The notes below the pieces were generated by a model. It saw only the letters and a list, made by a program, of their open reading frames with translations, made no database searches and was not told the origin of the DNA. Below are positions 25,182 through 34,362 of a DNA stretch of 64,000 bases, in pieces. The number at the start of each line of letters is the position of its first letter. Position 1 is the first letter of the stretch. The position numbers and the translations under genes were made by a program. The stretch spans positions 1 through 64,000 of the forward strand of contig NZ_JABAOB010000006.1 of assembly GCF_012726295.1 (NCBI RefSeq), written 5' to 3'. The DNA is from Chitinophaga sp. Ak27 (GTDB lineage: Bacteria; Bacteroidota; Bacteroidia; Chitinophagales; Chitinophagaceae).

Positions 25182-26714
25182 ATGAGAATTTTAAGTCCTG
25201 CAATATCACAACTGGCAAGATTGCGCATGGGGCGTATTGCATATTTTATGCAGTATCCCGTGCAGGTGCAGCAGCAGGTATTCCAAAACCTTATTAGTGC
25301 CGCTCAGTATACCGAATTTGGTAAACAATACGGCTTTTCGAAAATTTATAAGATAGAAGAATATAAGCAGCGCGTTCCCATTCATACTTATGATACCATC
25401 AAGCCTTATATACAACGCACGATGGAAGGACAACAGAATGTGCTCTGGAATACTCCCATCAAATGGTTTGCTAAATCGAGCGGAACTACGGCCGATAAAA
25501 GCAAGTTTATTCCCGTAACGGTGGAAAGTCTCGATGAATGCCACTACCGCTCGGGCCGCGATGTAATTTCTCTCTATTATAATAACTTCCCTGACTCCGA
25601 TGTGTTTACCGGTAAATCACTGGTCATCGGCGGCAGTCACCAGGTAAACAAACTGTCGGAAAACAGCGACTCCTATTTTGGGGATCTGAGTGCGGTAATG
25701 CTGCAGAATATGCCGTTCTACGGTAATATGATCCGTACCCCCGACCTGGAAATAGCTCTCATGGATGAATGGGAAGAAAAGATAGAACGTATGGCCAATG
25801 CGGTTATCCATGAAAATGTAACCTCTATCGCAGGGGTACCTACCTGGACCATCGTATTGATTAAACGTATTTTTGAACTCACCGGTACAGACAACCTGGC
25901 TGACGTATGGCCCAACCTGGAGTTATATATGCACGGTGGCGTAAGCTTTACGCCCTACCGCGAACAGTTCAGAAAACTGATCCGCAAACCCCTGATGCAT
26001 TACCAGGAAACTTATAATGCATCAGAAGGCTTCTTTGCTGCACAGGACGTGATTGGAGAAGATGGGTTGCTCCTGTTTCTTAACCATGGCATCTTTTACG
26101 AGTTCATGCCCATGGAGGAATTGGGTAAAGAAGAGCCACGTACGCTCCAGTTACAGGAAGTGGAACTGGGTAAGAACTATGCGCTGGTAATCAGCACCAA
26201 TGGTGGCTTATGGCGCTATATGGTGGGAGACACCATCCAGTTTACATCCCTGATTCCTTATCGCATTAAAGTAAGCGGCAGAACCAAATCATTTATCAAT
26301 GCTTTTGGAGAGGAAGTGATCGTGGAAAATTCTGACACCGCTATTGCGAAAGCTGCGGAAGCTACCGGCGCTGTGGTAAATGATTATACTGCAGCCCCTG
26401 TGTACTTCAGTGATCATGGTAATGGTGGACATGAATGGTTGGTGGAATTTGAAGTAGCGCCGGATGATATTAGCCGGTTTACCACGGTATTGGACAATAC
26501 GCTCAAAGCCATCAATTCTGATTACGAAGCCAAGAGGTATAAAGATATTGCCCTCCATATGCCGTTGATACATGTATTGCCGGCCGGTACTTTTTGTGAG
26601 TTCCTGAAAAGTAAAGGTAAACTTGGTGGACAACATAAAGTGCCTCGTTTAAACAATGACCGTAATTACCTGGAAGAAATTCTGAAATTTGCGGCTGATA
26701 ACATGAATGCTTAA
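25182..26714 (+). CDS. GH3 superfamily adenylate-forming enzyme (auxin-responsive GH3-like)
   Basis: A 510-residue protein of the GH3 family, the plant group that joins amino acids to acyl acids through acyl-adenylates. The ATP motif is 'KSSGTTADKSKFIPVT', followed by 'YMHGGVSFTPYREQF', 'YNASEGFFAAQD', 'YALVISTNGGLWRYMVGDTI' and 'VSGRTKSFINAFGEEV', the usual GH3 blocks. Bacterial members have no agreed substrate. Position between lptB and fabG suggests an acyl or envelope-lipid role, but that is inference from context. Start 25182 (MRILSPAISQLA); an in-frame ATG at 25101 lies inside lptB. Confidence 0.9.
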   Translation: MRILSPAISQLARLRMGRIAYFMQYPVQVQQQVFQNLISAAQYTEFGKQYGFSKIYKIEEYKQRVPIHTYDTIKPYIQRTMEGQQNVLWNTPIKWFAKSSGTTADKSKFIPVTVESLDECHYRSGRDVISLYYNNFPDSDVFTGKSLVIGGSHQVNKLSENSDSYFGDLSAVMLQNMPFYGNMIRTPDLEIALMDEWEEKIERMANAVIHENVTSIAGVPTWTIVLIKRIFELTGTDNLADVWPNLELYMHGGVSFTPYREQFRKLIRKPLMHYQETYNASEGFFAAQDVIGEDGLLLFLNHGIFYEFMPMEELGKEEPRTLQLQEVELGKNYALVISTNGGLWRYMVGDTIQFTSLIPYRIKVSGRTKSFINAFGEEVIVENSDTAIAKAAEATGAVVNDYTAAPVYFSDHGNGGHEWLVEFEVAPDDISRFTTVLDNTLKAINSDYEAKRYKDIALHMPLIHVLPAGTFCEFLKSKGKLGGQHKVPRLNNDRNYLEEILKFAADNMNA

Positions 26715-26731
26715 AACCTATCAACTATAAC

Positions 26732-27481
26732 ATGAAATTACTGGAGAACAAAGTAGCGATAGTTACAGGCGCCAGCCGTGGTATCGGAGAAGCCATTGCT
26801 TTAAAATTTGCAGCACAGGGAGCTGACGTAGCATTTACCTATGTAAGCTCTGATGAGAAAGCCAAAGCCCTTGAAGCAAAACTGACTGCTTTGGGTGTTA
26901 AAGCCAAAGCATATAAATCCAATGCCGGCGTATACGAAGAGTGCGAAACACTGGTAGCAGATGTACTGAAAGAATTCGGCAAAATAGATATCTGTGTTAA
27001 TAACGCTGGTATCTCCAAAGATAATCTCCTGCTCCGCATGAGCCCAGATCAATGGGATGATGTAATGAACATCAACCTGAAGAGCGTATACAATATGACC
27101 AAGCAGGTAATACGCCCTATGATGAAGGCAAAGAGCGGCAGCATCATTAACATGAGCTCTGTGATAGGTATCATGGGTAATGCCGGGCAGAGCAGCTATG
27201 CCGCTTCGAAAGCCGGTATTATCGGATTCTCCAAATCCATTGCGCAGGAACTGGGTAGCCGTAACATCCGTTGTAATGCGGTGGCGCCGGGCTTCGTGGA
27301 AACAGATATGACCCAATACCTCAAAGAAGGAGAAGGGGCAGCCAACTATATTCAGCAAATTCCATTGGCCCGCTTTGGTACACCTGAAGATATCGCCAAT
27401 GTATGCCTGTTCCTGGCTTCCGATATGAGCAGCTATGTAACCGGCCAAACGATCAGCGCTTGCGGTGGTTTGTGTATGTAA
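26732..27481 (+). CDS. fabG: 3-oxoacyl-[ACP] reductase
   Basis: A 249-residue short-chain dehydrogenase that reduces 3-oxoacyl-ACP with NADPH in fatty-acid elongation. It has the cofactor motif TGASRGIGEAI (about residues 12-22), NNAGISKDNLLLRM, and the catalytic Ser-Tyr-Lys set in 'NMSSVIGIMGNAGQSSYAASKAG'. The 'DNLLLRM' and 'GFVETDMT' segments are typical of FabG rather than other SDRs. Last gene of the lptB operon. Confidence 0.93.
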   Translation: MKLLENKVAIVTGASRGIGEAIALKFAAQGADVAFTYVSSDEKAKALEAKLTALGVKAKAYKSNAGVYEECETLVADVLKEFGKIDICVNNAGISKDNLLLRMSPDQWDDVMNINLKSVYNMTKQVIRPMMKAKSGSIINMSSVIGIMGNAGQSSYAASKAGIIGFSKSIAQELGSRNIRCNAVAPGFVETDMTQYLKEGEGAANYIQQIPLARFGTPEDIANVCLFLASDMSSYVTGQTISACGGLCM

Positions 27482-27501
27482 TTCAATTAATTAAATAGTA
27501 G

Positions 27502-27532
27502 AAAAACGCGGGCTATAAACCCGCGTTTTTTT
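27502..27532 (+). terminator. Strong rho-independent terminator after fabG
   Basis: AAAAACGCGGG pairs with CCCGCGTTTTT around CTATAAA, followed by further T residues. Confidence 0.92.
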
Positions 27533-27634
27533 ATTGGGGCTAGTTTCCGTATCTTTTCGGCACAGTGAACATGGTGAGGATGACTATAGATTTTGGAGGA
27601 ACGAAGTAAAAATATTGCCCAGCAACAACATCGA

Positions 27635-28165
27635 ATGCCCACTTTTGAATCGTTATTCAAGAAGTATTACCCCGCGCTCTGCACATTTGCTTATGATTTT
27701 GTAAACAGGCATGAATTAGCGGAGGAAATTGTACAGGACACCTTCATGAAAATATGGGAGAAGTTTGACGACCTGGATATCCAGGTGTCTGAAAAGGCAT
27801 ATCTATACAGGGCTGTACAAAATAACTGTCTTAATTATATTAAACAACATAAGGTAAGAGCGAGGTATAGTAACGAATTACTGCAACAGGTGGAATCCCG
27901 TATCTCCCTGCTCAGTATGGCGTCTACCCATTCGCCCGTTGAAAAGCTGGAACACGCTGAGCTGGAAATACTGGCGGAGAAAGCCATCCGGAAACTGCCC
28001 CCGCAATGCCAGGATGTGTTTCGCCTCAGTCGCTTCGAACAATTGAGTTATCCCGAAATATCCCGCCACCTGGGCATCTCTGTCAATACCGTTAAAACCC
28101 AAATGACCCGCGCGCTGCAACGATTGCGGGATGAGCTACTCCCCCTGCTGAAAGTGAACGATTAA
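27635..28165 (+). CDS. ECF RNA polymerase sigma factor (FecI-like)
   Basis: A 176-residue sigma-70 factor. Region 2 reads 'FESLFKKYYPALCTFAYDFVNRHELAEEIVQDTFMKIWEKFDDL'; region 4 reads 'LPPQCQDVFRLSRFEQLSYPEISRHLGISVNTVKTQMTRALQRLRDEL'. It is followed by fecR and a SusC with an STN domain, the standard Bacteroidetes trans-envelope switch in which substrate binding at SusC releases the sigma factor to transcribe the locus. ATG 27635 is preferred; the frame stays open to a TTG at 27593, just ahead of a GGAGGA, so a slightly longer protein cannot be excluded. Confidence 0.92.
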   Translation: MPTFESLFKKYYPALCTFAYDFVNRHELAEEIVQDTFMKIWEKFDDLDIQVSEKAYLYRAVQNNCLNYIKQHKVRARYSNELLQQVESRISLLSMASTHSPVEKLEHAELEILAEKAIRKLPPQCQDVFRLSRFEQLSYPEISRHLGISVNTVKTQMTRALQRLRDELLPLLKVND

Positions 28166-28240
28166 ACTGAAAAGAATTTTTTTTACGCTTGTCACCCTGT
28201 TTGTTCCGGAATGTTGTCTTAGTATCTGTTTACAGAGATT

Positions 28241-29341
28241 ATGGGGCTTAACTATACACAGGAGCAGGTAGATGACCTGATCGCGCACTTTTTGTCCGGT
28301 AATATTTCCGGGGATGCACAAGAAATACTGGAGCAGTGGATCAATGAAACGCCAGCAAACCAGGCTTATTTCCTGCAACTGAGGGATGCCTGGCAAATGA
28401 CGGCACAACCAGGGAATTATGATACTCTCGCCGCCTGGGATAGTGTGCAGCAAAGTATGAGCATAACACCGGTGGTAAAAGTGAGCAAATGGAAAAATTA
28501 TCTCCGGATAGCAGCATCCTATACACTGCCGTTCCTGATTGGCGGAGGGCTGGTATATGCCTGGTCTGTATCCCGGAAGAACGATAGCAATAACGCGATC
28601 GTAACCGTGATCAGCCCCAAAGGGGCTACCACCAAAATTGAATTGTCTGACGGCACGGAAGTATGGCTGAATGCAGGCAGTAAGTTGCAATACGCACAAT
28701 CTTACAATGTTCGCGGCCGTGAAGTAAAACTGGAAGGAGAAGCATTTTTTAAAGTACATACCAATGCGCAGAAACCCTTTACGGTAAAGGCTTCGGATCT
28801 GCGGATACTCGCACTCGGCACCTCTTTCAACGTGAAGGCTTACCCGGAAGATAAAACGGTGGTAACCACCCTGGTAGAAGGGGAAGTGAAAATTGATGGG
28901 AGCAACACTAAAACGCCTTTCGGAATCATGATGAAGCCTCACCAGCATGTGGTGTATAACAAAACCATATCTATCAACAAAGGTGAACAACAGAAAAAGA
29001 TCAATAACCCGGGAGATAGCAGCACCGCTACCCCAATAGAGAGCCAGGAGGTAAAAGATACAGAAATATACACCTCCTGGAAAGACGGCAACTGGATGGT
29101 GGCCGCTCAAACCCTGGACGAACTGGCCATCACCATGGAACGCAGGTTTAATGTAAAGGTGATTTTTAAAGATCAGGAACTAAAAGAATACCGGTTCAGT
29201 GGCACCTTCCGCCAGGAGACCCTTGAACAGGTATTAAATATCCTGAAGTTAACCGCGCCGCTAAAATATTCCATTGATAACGGAGTAGTGACGCTGCAGC
29301 TAGATAACGAATTGAAAAACAAATATTTAAAAGCATTTTAG
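28241..29341 (+). CDS. FecR-family anti-sigma factor with DUF4974
   Basis: A 366-residue inner-membrane regulator. A cytoplasmic N-terminus ('LIAHFLSGNISGDAQEILEQWINETPAN') binds the sigma factor, a single transmembrane helix lies near residues 88-105, the periplasmic FecR domain follows ('VISPKGATTKIELSDGTEVWLNAGSKLQYAQ...REVKLEGEAFFKV'), and the C-terminal DUF4974 ('FSGTFRQETLEQVLNILKLTAPLKYSIDNGVVTL') receives the signal from the STN domain of SusC. It partners the upstream ECF sigma factor and the downstream SusC. Confidence 0.93.
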   Translation: MGLNYTQEQVDDLIAHFLSGNISGDAQEILEQWINETPANQAYFLQLRDAWQMTAQPGNYDTLAAWDSVQQSMSITPVVKVSKWKNYLRIAASYTLPFLIGGGLVYAWSVSRKNDSNNAIVTVISPKGATTKIELSDGTEVWLNAGSKLQYAQSYNVRGREVKLEGEAFFKVHTNAQKPFTVKASDLRILALGTSFNVKAYPEDKTVVTTLVEGEVKIDGSNTKTPFGIMMKPHQHVVYNKTISINKGEQQKKINNPGDSSTATPIESQEVKDTEIYTSWKDGNWMVAAQTLDELAITMERRFNVKVIFKDQELKEYRFSGTFRQETLEQVLNILKLTAPLKYSIDNGVVTLQLDNELKNKYLKAF

Positions 29342-29508
29342 ACCGGTAAAATTACCGGTGAATATAGGAAGAAGTATTATTCAATAACCTGTAAAATCAA
29401 CTTACATGTACGGTATGAACAACTAAAAAAATTGGGGTAATGCGACTTACCCCAATCAACGAACATCACTTGATGGTGAAATGCCTTTGCGACGGGCATC
29501 CACCGTAA
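29342..29508 (+). promoter_or_regulatory. Hairpin-rich spacer upstream of susC
   Basis: The 198-base gap between fecR and susC holds three inverted repeats: ACCGGTAA-AA-TTACCGGT at 29342-29359 starting right after the fecR stop, a perfect 10-bp stem ATTGGGGTAA/TTACCCCAAT at 29431-29456 with loop TGCGAC, and a bulged GGTG..ATGCC/GGCAT..CACC stem at 29474-29504. The first may end fecR transcripts or be an operator. The other two would be in a susC leader. No TAnnTTTG box is seen, consistent with ECF-driven transcription. Confidence 0.5.
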
Positions 29509-29539
29509 TCATTCGTTTAACTAAAATCTATACAAGTTT

Positions 29540-32500
29540 ATGAAATCCACTGCAAACCTGGCGGCATTTTTTTGCCCCGGGCGAAAATTCTTGCTCATGA
29601 CAAAATTGACGGGGCTGCTGATTTTCGGAAGTTTTTTACAAGTATCTGCTGGCGCTTTTGCGCAGGATAAAATAAAAGAACTACACGCTGAAAATACTAG
29701 TGTAAAAGAAGTATTTAAGCTCATTGAAAACAGCAGCAATTATCGCTTCTTCTATAACGAGAACTTCACGGATTTAAATAAGACGGTCACTATTGATGTA
29801 AAGGACAAAAAGATCAATGATATCCTGAAGCTGCTCATTAACAGTACCAACGTAACTTACCGGGTATTGGAAAACAACCTGGTAGTGATTACTCCCATCA
29901 ATACCGCACAAGTAAAAGTAACCGGTTATGTAACAGATGCTGTTACAAAAGAACCGCTGCCTGGCGTAACCGTAGCCGTAGAAGGAACTACCATTGGTGC
30001 AGTAACAGATGCTACGGGGAAATATACTATTACGGCGCCTTCCGAAAGTAGCGTACTGGTGTTTTCCTTTATCGGCTATACACCACAAAAATTAGTGGTG
30101 GGCAGCCGGCAGGAAATTAATGTAAAACTGGACGGAGATACCAAAAAACTGGAAGAAGTAGTAGTAATGGGCTACACCACTACTACCACCAAAAACCTCA
30201 CCGGGGCTGCACAAGCGGTAAGCGGCGCCAAACTGAAAGATGTTACCGCCGGCAGCATGGACAAAATGCTCCAGGGTAAAGTGAGTGGCGTATTTGTCGG
30301 TAACAGCTCCGGCGACCCGGCAGCAGCGCCAGCCATCCGTATCCGTGGTAACGGTACATTAACTGCCGGTAACTCTCCGCTGGTAGTGGTAGATGGAATC
30401 ATCGGCGGATTACCCAACCCCAGCGACATCGAAAGTGTGACCATCCTGAAAGATGCGGCAGCTACCACGCTATATGGCGCCCGCGCAGCCAATGGCGTAA
30501 TGGTTATCACTACTAAAAGAGGTAAAGCCGGTAAAACACAGGTCAACTTCCGCACCAATGTAGGAACGGCCCACCTCAATACCGGACACTTTCACCTGAT
30601 GAACGGTACCGAACTGTATGACCTGCAAACCGCCGCAGGAGCCAAGTTAGATCCATCTCTCCGGAATATAAATACAAACTGGCAAAAACTGGCCTTCCAG
30701 AATGCCTCCAATCAGAACTACGAACTATCTACCAGCGGCGGAAATGAAAAAACTAAATTCTACCTCGGCGGTAACTACTATAAAGAAGATGGTATCCTGA
30801 AAGGTACAGGTGTAGAGCGCTTCAGCACACGCCTCAACCTCGACCACAACATTACCGATAAATTCCGCGTTACCTTTAACGTGGCCGGAACCCAAACATC
30901 TGATAAAGATAATTCCAACGGTTCGTTGTATCAATACTATACCAACCTGCCCTGGGATAAGGCCTACGATGCACAAGGCAAGCCGGTAAACCCACTCACG
31001 GCAGACAACTGGTACGGAAGGGATATGACTAACTTCCTGTATGACCAACAATATAACTATACCAAAAATAAAAGGCAGTCGCTCGAAGCATTGGTGAAGC
31101 TGGAATACGACATTACCAAATGGTTGTCTTTCAGTACGACCAACCGCGCACAATATTATCATTTTAACCAGGAAAGCAATGGGGATGTAAGAACATCCGC
31201 CGGTTCCGACGATCGTGGTAACCTGTACAACTACTACCAGGATACTTCCAGCTATATCAGCTCCAACCTGTTAAGGGCAAGATATACCATCAACAAGAAA
31301 CATAACCTGGATGGACTGGTAGGCGCTGAATTCCAGCAAACTCACCTAAATGATATTAACGCAAAAGGCAAAGGTATTATACAAGGGGTAAGTGTACTGG
31401 ATGGTACTTCTGCCCCAATGTCTATCGGAGGCTCTAAGATAGATCGCGCCTTCAATTCCTACTTTGTTCAGGCCAACTATAACTACGATTATAAATATTA
31501 TTTCACCTCTTCCTTTAGAAGAGATGGCTCTTCCAAATTCGGTGCTAACCAGCAATATGGTAACTTCTATGCGTTTGGTGCTTCCTGGGCTATCTCCGAA
31601 GAAAACTTCATCAAGCAGATCAAAGCCATTACCAACCTGAAACTGAGAGCCAGTTATGGTACTACCGGTAATGCCGAAATAGGCGACTATAGCGCTATTG
31701 GCGCCTATGCCATCAATACCCAGTACAATGGATTTCCCGGCGCTTACCAAAGCATTTATAATGTACCGAATCTTTCCTGGGAAAAAGCGTACAATTCCAA
31801 CATCGGTATCGACCTGGGTTTATTCAACCGGATTAACCTGACACTGGAACTTTATCAGAAAGATAACAAAGACCTGCTGTTTAATGTACCTCTGCCCGGA
31901 ACCGCCGGCTATAGCTACATTTCACAGAACGTTGGGTCCGTACGTAATAAGGGAATTGAAATCAGCCTTAGTACCGATAACCTGGTGGGTGCGTTTAAAT
32001 GGAGCACCGATTTCAATATTGGCTTCAACAAAAACAGGGTAACAGAATTATACGGTGGTAAAGACCAGATCATAGATCCTATCAACGGTTATTTTGTATT
32101 ACGCCAGGGACAAGACATGCGCAGCTTCTATATGCGTAAATGGGCCGGCGTAGATCCGTCTAATGGTGACCCACTATGGGAAAAGCTGATTACGGATGCC
32201 GATGGTAAAGTAACCGGTAAAACCACGACTAATAATTACAACGATGCCTCTCTGCAAATTGTAGGTTCTGCTACGCCGAAGTTCTTCGGAGGTATGCGTA
32301 ATACTTTCTCCTACAAAAACTTTCAGTTGAGTGCCTTCCTGGCCTTTGTTTCGGGTAACCAGGTGTATAACAGCACCCGGGAGCTGATGGACAACGACGG
32401 CGCTTACTATACCTATAATATGATGGAGCTGGATAATGGCTGGAGCCGTTGGCAGAAGCCCGGGGACAATGCCACCCACCCATTATTTAAAATCAAGGGT

Positions 32501-32767
32501 AACAAAAATTCACATAAACCATCTTCCCGCTTCCTGGAAGACGGTAGCTACCTGCGTTTAAGAAATGTTAACCTGAGCTATGCATTGCCTAAAGCCTGGC
32601 TGGACCGCGTGCATATTGGCAACGCCAGAATTTCTATCGGCGGTGATAACCTGTGGACATTAACCAAATTCTCTGGTCTGGATCCTGAAGTAGATGATCG
32701 CGGTATCAACTCCATTAAGTACCCATCCAGCACCAAGTGGTTTGCAGGCCTTGAAATTAATTTTTAA
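29540..32767 (+). CDS. SusC/RagA-family TonB-dependent outer-membrane transporter with STN domain
   Basis: A 1075-residue TonB-linked barrel that imports oligosaccharides. After the signal region comes an STN domain (about residues 48-120, 'NTSVKEVFKLIENSSNYRFFYNENF...LENNLVVI'), a carboxypeptidase-regulatory-like domain ('VTGYVTDAVTKEPLPGVTVAVEGTTIGAVTDATGKY'), the plug with 'IRIRGNGTLTAGNSPLVVVDG' and 'DIESVTILKDAAATTLYGARAANGVMVITTK', and a long barrel ending 'WFAGLEINF'. The STN domain marks it as a signalling SusC that contacts FecR. It pairs with the SusD gene 21 bases downstream. Confidence 0.96.
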   Translation: MKSTANLAAFFCPGRKFLLMTKLTGLLIFGSFLQVSAGAFAQDKIKELHAENTSVKEVFKLIENSSNYRFFYNENFTDLNKTVTIDVKDKKINDILKLLINSTNVTYRVLENNLVVITPINTAQVKVTGYVTDAVTKEPLPGVTVAVEGTTIGAVTDATGKYTITAPSESSVLVFSFIGYTPQKLVVGSRQEINVKLDGDTKKLEEVVVMGYTTTTTKNLTGAAQAVSGAKLKDVTAGSMDKMLQGKVSGVFVGNSSGDPAAAPAIRIRGNGTLTAGNSPLVVVDGIIGGLPNPSDIESVTILKDAAATTLYGARAANGVMVITTKRGKAGKTQVNFRTNVGTAHLNTGHFHLMNGTELYDLQTAAGAKLDPSLRNINTNWQKLAFQNASNQNYELSTSGGNEKTKFYLGGNYYKEDGILKGTGVERFSTRLNLDHNITDKFRVTFNVAGTQTSDKDNSNGSLYQYYTNLPWDKAYDAQGKPVNPLTADNWYGRDMTNFLYDQQYNYTKNKRQSLEALVKLEYDITKWLSFSTTNRAQYYHFNQESNGDVRTSAGSDDRGNLYNYYQDTSSYISSNLLRARYTINKKHNLDGLVGAEFQQTHLNDINAKGKGIIQGVSVLDGTSAPMSIGGSKIDRAFNSYFVQANYNYDYKYYFTSSFRRDGSSKFGANQQYGNFYAFGASWAISEENFIKQIKAITNLKLRASYGTTGNAEIGDYSAIGAYAINTQYNGFPGAYQSIYNVPNLSWEKAYNSNIGIDLGLFNRINLTLELYQKDNKDLLFNVPLPGTAGYSYISQNVGSVRNKGIEISLSTDNLVGAFKWSTDFNIGFNKNRVTELYGGKDQIIDPINGYFVLRQGQDMRSFYMRKWAGVDPSNGDPLWEKLITDADGKVTGKTTTNNYNDASLQIVGSATPKFFGGMRNTFSYKNFQLSAFLAFVSGNQVYNSTRELMDNDGAYYTYNMMELDNGWSRWQKPGDNATHPLFKIKGNKNSHKPSSRFLEDGSYLRLRNVNLSYALPKAWLDRVHIGNARISIGGDNLWTLTKFSGLDPEVDDRGINSIKYPSSTKWFAGLEINF

Positions 32768-32788
32768 CAGGAGCTAAAAGAGATTATC

Positions 32789-34246
32789 ATGAAACACATG
32801 TCAAAATATTTTGCAGGCCTGTTGCTGCTATCAATGGCAACTTCCTGTTCATTGAAGAAAGACCCATATAGTGCATTACCGGATTCCAACATCCTGAATG
32901 ATGAAACCAAGTGGCCGGCGGCTACTGCAGGAAACTATGCGTTGTTGAAGGAGGAAAATTTTACACGCAATTATTTCCAGATGGGAGAGTTTCCCAGTGA
33001 TGATGTAGCACTCAGCGGTGCCACCACCGATCCGCTGTTTTACTCTTATACCTACGGCCACCTGACCAACCAGGGAAACACGCTGCAGATCTGGCGTATG
33101 GGCTATAAAGCCATCAATGGCGCCAACAAACTCCTGGCAGTAATGCCCGAAGGGAAATCGGCTGCTATTAATGAAATGATTGGTGAAAACCTTTTCATTC
33201 GCGCCTTTGTTCACTTTGGCCTGGTACGGAGCTTCGGTCGTCCTTATACACAAAGCCCCGAAACTAATCCAGGCATACCTGTTATTACTAAGTTTGATAT
33301 CAACGCTTTGCCTGCGCGCAATACAGTGAAGGATGTATACGGGCAAATAGTTGCCGATTTAAAGAAGGGCACTGGCCTGATGGATAATTCCAATACCAAT
33401 AGCTATGCCTCCAAAAGTGCTGCTATGGCGCTGTTGGCAAGGGTATATCTCTATATGGGTAAAAATGACTCGGCACGTATCTATGCCGATTCCGTGATTA
33501 CCTCTGGTAATTATTCCCTGGTATCTACATCTGATTTACCCGGTTATTATACCAAGAGTAACGAGAATAACAAGGAAACTATCTTTGCCATTCACCACAC
33601 TTTACAGGACGACCGTACCTGGAGCTCTATCGGTTCTATGTATTATATGTCGCCCGGTGGTATGGGCTATGGCGAAATTTATGCATCCCAGTCCTACCTC
33701 GATCTGTTGCATAAACATCCGGAAGATGTAAGAAATAAATTTGTACAAGCTGTATATACGACCGATGCCAACGGGAATAAAGTGCTGGCCACCCGCAATG
33801 GTGTGCCTAAATGGTATATTCTCAAATACTCTAACCAGGATAACGTACCTACACTTAGTTCCCCGGTAGTATTGCGTTTGGCAGAAATGTACCTGGTCCG
33901 GGCAGAGGCCAATGCCAAGCTGGGCAACAATGCTGCTGCCATCGCAGATGTGAACATAATCCGCCAGCGGGCTGGCCTGAGCGGCGCTGCATTATTTACG
34001 CCCACCGATCTGAAAGGCTACGCTTCGGTGCTGGACGTAGTACTGGATGAACGCCGCCTGGAGCTGGCTTTTGAAACACATCGTGTGTTTGACCTGTTCC
34101 GCAACAACAGAAATGTATACCGTAATTACCCGGGTGTACAAACCAATCCGCAAACAGTTTCTTATACCGATGCCAGGGTAGTACACTTCATCCCACAACA
34201 GGAAATATTGCTGGACCCCAACCTGGTACAGAACCCAATACAATAA
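32789..34246 (+). CDS. SusD/RagB-family glycan-binding lipoprotein
   Basis: A 485-residue surface lipoprotein (lipobox SMATSC, acylated Cys20) with the SusD pattern: 'GYKAINGANKLLAVMP', 'GENLFIRAFVHFGLVRSFGRPYTQSP', 'AALARVYLYMG'-like TPR segment 'AMALLARVYLYMGKNDSARIYADSVI', and the C-terminal 'IADVNIIRQRAGL...VLDERRLELAFETHRVFDLFRNN'. It caps the SusC barrel and captures the glycan. A terminator follows, so the downstream hydrolase gene may have its own promoter. Confidence 0.95.
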   Translation: MKHMSKYFAGLLLLSMATSCSLKKDPYSALPDSNILNDETKWPAATAGNYALLKEENFTRNYFQMGEFPSDDVALSGATTDPLFYSYTYGHLTNQGNTLQIWRMGYKAINGANKLLAVMPEGKSAAINEMIGENLFIRAFVHFGLVRSFGRPYTQSPETNPGIPVITKFDINALPARNTVKDVYGQIVADLKKGTGLMDNSNTNSYASKSAAMALLARVYLYMGKNDSARIYADSVITSGNYSLVSTSDLPGYYTKSNENNKETIFAIHHTLQDDRTWSSIGSMYYMSPGGMGYGEIYASQSYLDLLHKHPEDVRNKFVQAVYTTDANGNKVLATRNGVPKWYILKYSNQDNVPTLSSPVVLRLAEMYLVRAEANAKLGNNAAAIADVNIIRQRAGLSGAALFTPTDLKGYASVLDVVLDERRLELAFETHRVFDLFRNNRNVYRNYPGVQTNPQTVSYTDARVVHFIPQQEILLDPNLVQNPIQ

Positions 34247-34256
34247 AATACCTGAT

Positions 34257-34286
34257 GAAAGCCCCTTGAATGGGGCTTTCGCTTTT
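34257..34286 (+). terminator. Terminator after susD
   Basis: GAAAGCCCC (34257-34265) pairs with GGGGCTTTC (34272-34280) around TTGAAT, followed by GCTTTT. Confidence 0.85.
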
Positions 34287-34362
34287 ATAAAATAATCCGG
34301 AAAAGAAGAGCCAACAGTAGTAAATTTATAACCGGTGAACATTTAAAAAATTCTTAGTCTAC

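Noticed and set aside
28136-29110. 324-codon minus-strand ORF
   Set aside because: It is antisense to fecR, whose product has clear FecR and DUF4974 domains; the antisense translation has no recognisable domain or signal.
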